Assembly (NCBI GenBank): GCA_019279435.1
Contig: JAAALK010000287.1
Coordinates: 70,001,144-70,065,143, forward strand
Direction: 5' to 3'
DNA length: 64,000 bases
Origin: Zizania palustris
Lineage: Eukaryota > Streptophyta > Magnoliopsida > Poales > Poaceae
Position numbers and translations under genes: made by a program. Position 1 is the stretch's first letter, and every line of letters begins with the position of its first letter. Shown here piece after piece: positions 62,838 to 64,000 of the stretch. The notes under the pieces are model-generated. The model was not told the DNA's origin, searched no databases, and worked only from the letters and a program-made list of their open reading frames with translations.

Positions 62838-64000
62838 TGATGCAGAAATGCGTCCCCACACTTGGGCCGATTCGATGTCCAAAAGTATTGCAACGATACC
62901 GACGCCGCGTTCCGACTACTCTGGATAGTGACAAGGGATTTTGAGTCGCCAGACAATTAGATAAATAATTGATATTTCAATCCAATTGGCCGAAAAGTAC
63001 TAGTAACAATGTAAACAGTAACAAAATGATCAAAATACCTGGAATCAGCAAATTCGGAGGCCGATTCGGAGTTACAGCGGAGATTGGTCCGAAGGGTCCT
63101 TAGGGCACCTTCGGCCTCAGGCCCAGTCTGACCGGAGGTACAGCCTCGATCGGACAGGGGGTTGCGAAGGAGCTCCGGGCGAAGTCTGGAAGGAAACTGT
63201 GAGGTGGGCTCCGGCATGGTGTGGAGGGTCCCGGTCAGACCGACGGAACACTCCCGGTCAGACCGGCAAAGTAGGCTTCGACGCGTACAGGCTCTAGCAC
63301 GGCGCAATGCGAAGGGGCTTCGGATGCAACCTCCAGACTCTAGCGTAGCGTGGTGTGGAGGTCCCCGATCAGACCAGCAAAGTGCCGTCGGTTTGACCGG
63401 CTGTTGCCAACAACGGCGTGACAAGGTCCGGTCAGACCGGGACCTCAACGCCGGTCGGACCGAAGTAACAGATCAGATCTGCCCAACTTCGGTAGTCCTA
63501 GCAAACGATCTCCAATCGCCTCCAAACTTTGCAGAGATGTTTAGGAAGGCAAATGATCTGCAAAGATAATAAGAAATCAAACACAATTCGGCCAGAGGGC
63601 CGAATTGCCGAGTAGGGTGATAAAAACTGATAAAATGATATCAATCCGTTACGTGGATTAATGGGAGGTTCACAAGCGAACCAGCAAGGGTTACCATGAT
63701 TACGGATGCGACAGACGGAGGGCTTTCAAGAAAACCCACGAAGATGCGGAAAGTAAAGGACATAAACGCGATTCAAAGCTAAGGCTTTGGATTTTTGGAT
63801 TAGAGAGAGGGGCCTTGAATCGGCCTTTCCCCTAATATTTATAGGGGGTGGGCTGGTTATCCATGGCTAGAGATAGAGTTAGATGCGGCAAAAACCCTGT
63901 TAAGATAAGATTTGGGAAAAATACCTCGAATCCTCCTCAGATCCATATTCTGGACCCTGGCCGGTCTGACCGAGCCCATGGGTCCAGTCTAATAGGACCT
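62838..64000. mobile_element. Partial gypsy-type LTR at the right edge
   Basis: Starts TGATGCAGAAATGCG and resembles the LTR at 29045-33693 in several blocks (CACTTGGG, GCGTTC, ACGGAGGGCTT), but is clearly diverged. Bases 63,110-63,470 and 63,958-63,975 hold about nine copies of CCGGTCAGACCGG-type palindromes. It continues past the window, so strand and right end are unknown. Confidence 0.5.

Noticed and set aside
62838..64000. Pairing of the right-edge LTR with the LTR at 29045-33693 as one element
   Set aside because: The two are related but too diverged and carry different palindrome clusters, and the expected primer-binding site is not found at 62,837.

Overview
The window is nuclear DNA from a plant, most likely a panicoid-type grass. 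Three things point there: a split nuclear gene for a plastid-type DnaJ protein with GT-AG introns, nested LTR retrotransposons of the Ty3/gypsy (Tekay/chromovirus-like and Tat-like) and Ty1/copia (SIRE/Maximus-like) lineages, and small TIR elements with clean target-site duplications (TSDs). The species cannot be fixed from the sequence. I saw no bacterial operon, rRNA, tRNA or CRISPR.

Region 1 (about 1-12,850) holds the only host gene I can support. It is a minus-strand, DnaJ-A type, probably chloroplast-targeted co-chaperone. Exons 1-7 are in the window (12683 down to 803) and the 3' end lies beyond the left edge. The J-domain HPD motif and all four CxxCxGxG zinc motifs are intact. Its introns are full of transposons: a gypsy 3' end split by a hAT-like element (intron 5), a deleted gypsy element holding a second hAT-like element and an LTR-like block (intron 4), and a third hAT-like element that contains a 1.36-kb LTR mini-element (intron 1). 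A TATA box and a perfect heat-shock element lie just upstream of the ATG.

Region 2 (about 12,850-15,157) is AT-rich intergenic DNA with no gene I can name.

Region 3 (15,158-29,044) is a decayed plus-strand gypsy element (LTR, gag, protease). It was interrupted at TSD CAGCG by a 9.3-kb Tekay-like element with 3.3-kb LTRs. That element carries an unusual coiled-coil ORF instead of gag, and its ATG sits directly behind a strong 3' splice site. Its LTRs contain short coding-like blocks that are also found in a diverged solo LTR at 29,334-32,607.

Region 4 (29,045-58,767) is a minus-strand gypsy element of the dual-RNase-H type, split by a copia element (36,408-57,689, TSD ACTTG). The copia element is itself split by a 12.4-kb Tat-like gypsy (40,656-53,065, TSD GTTGT). 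The Tat element has gag-pol on the minus strand, a 70-bp tandem array, and a four-exon antisense gene on the plus strand with its own TATA-like box and poly(A) signal. Two MITEs (8-bp and 9-bp TSDs) interrupt the outer gypsy pol.

Region 5 (58,768-64,000) is LTR sequence: a copia-type LTR split by an inverted solo LTR of the same family as the 21-kb copia element (TSD GAGGT), then part of a gypsy-type LTR that runs off the right edge and is studded with CCGGTCAGACCGG-type palindromes.

All retroelement reading frames are broken. Many of the stop codons look like CAG to TAG or CGA to TGA, as expected from decay of methylated cytosine.
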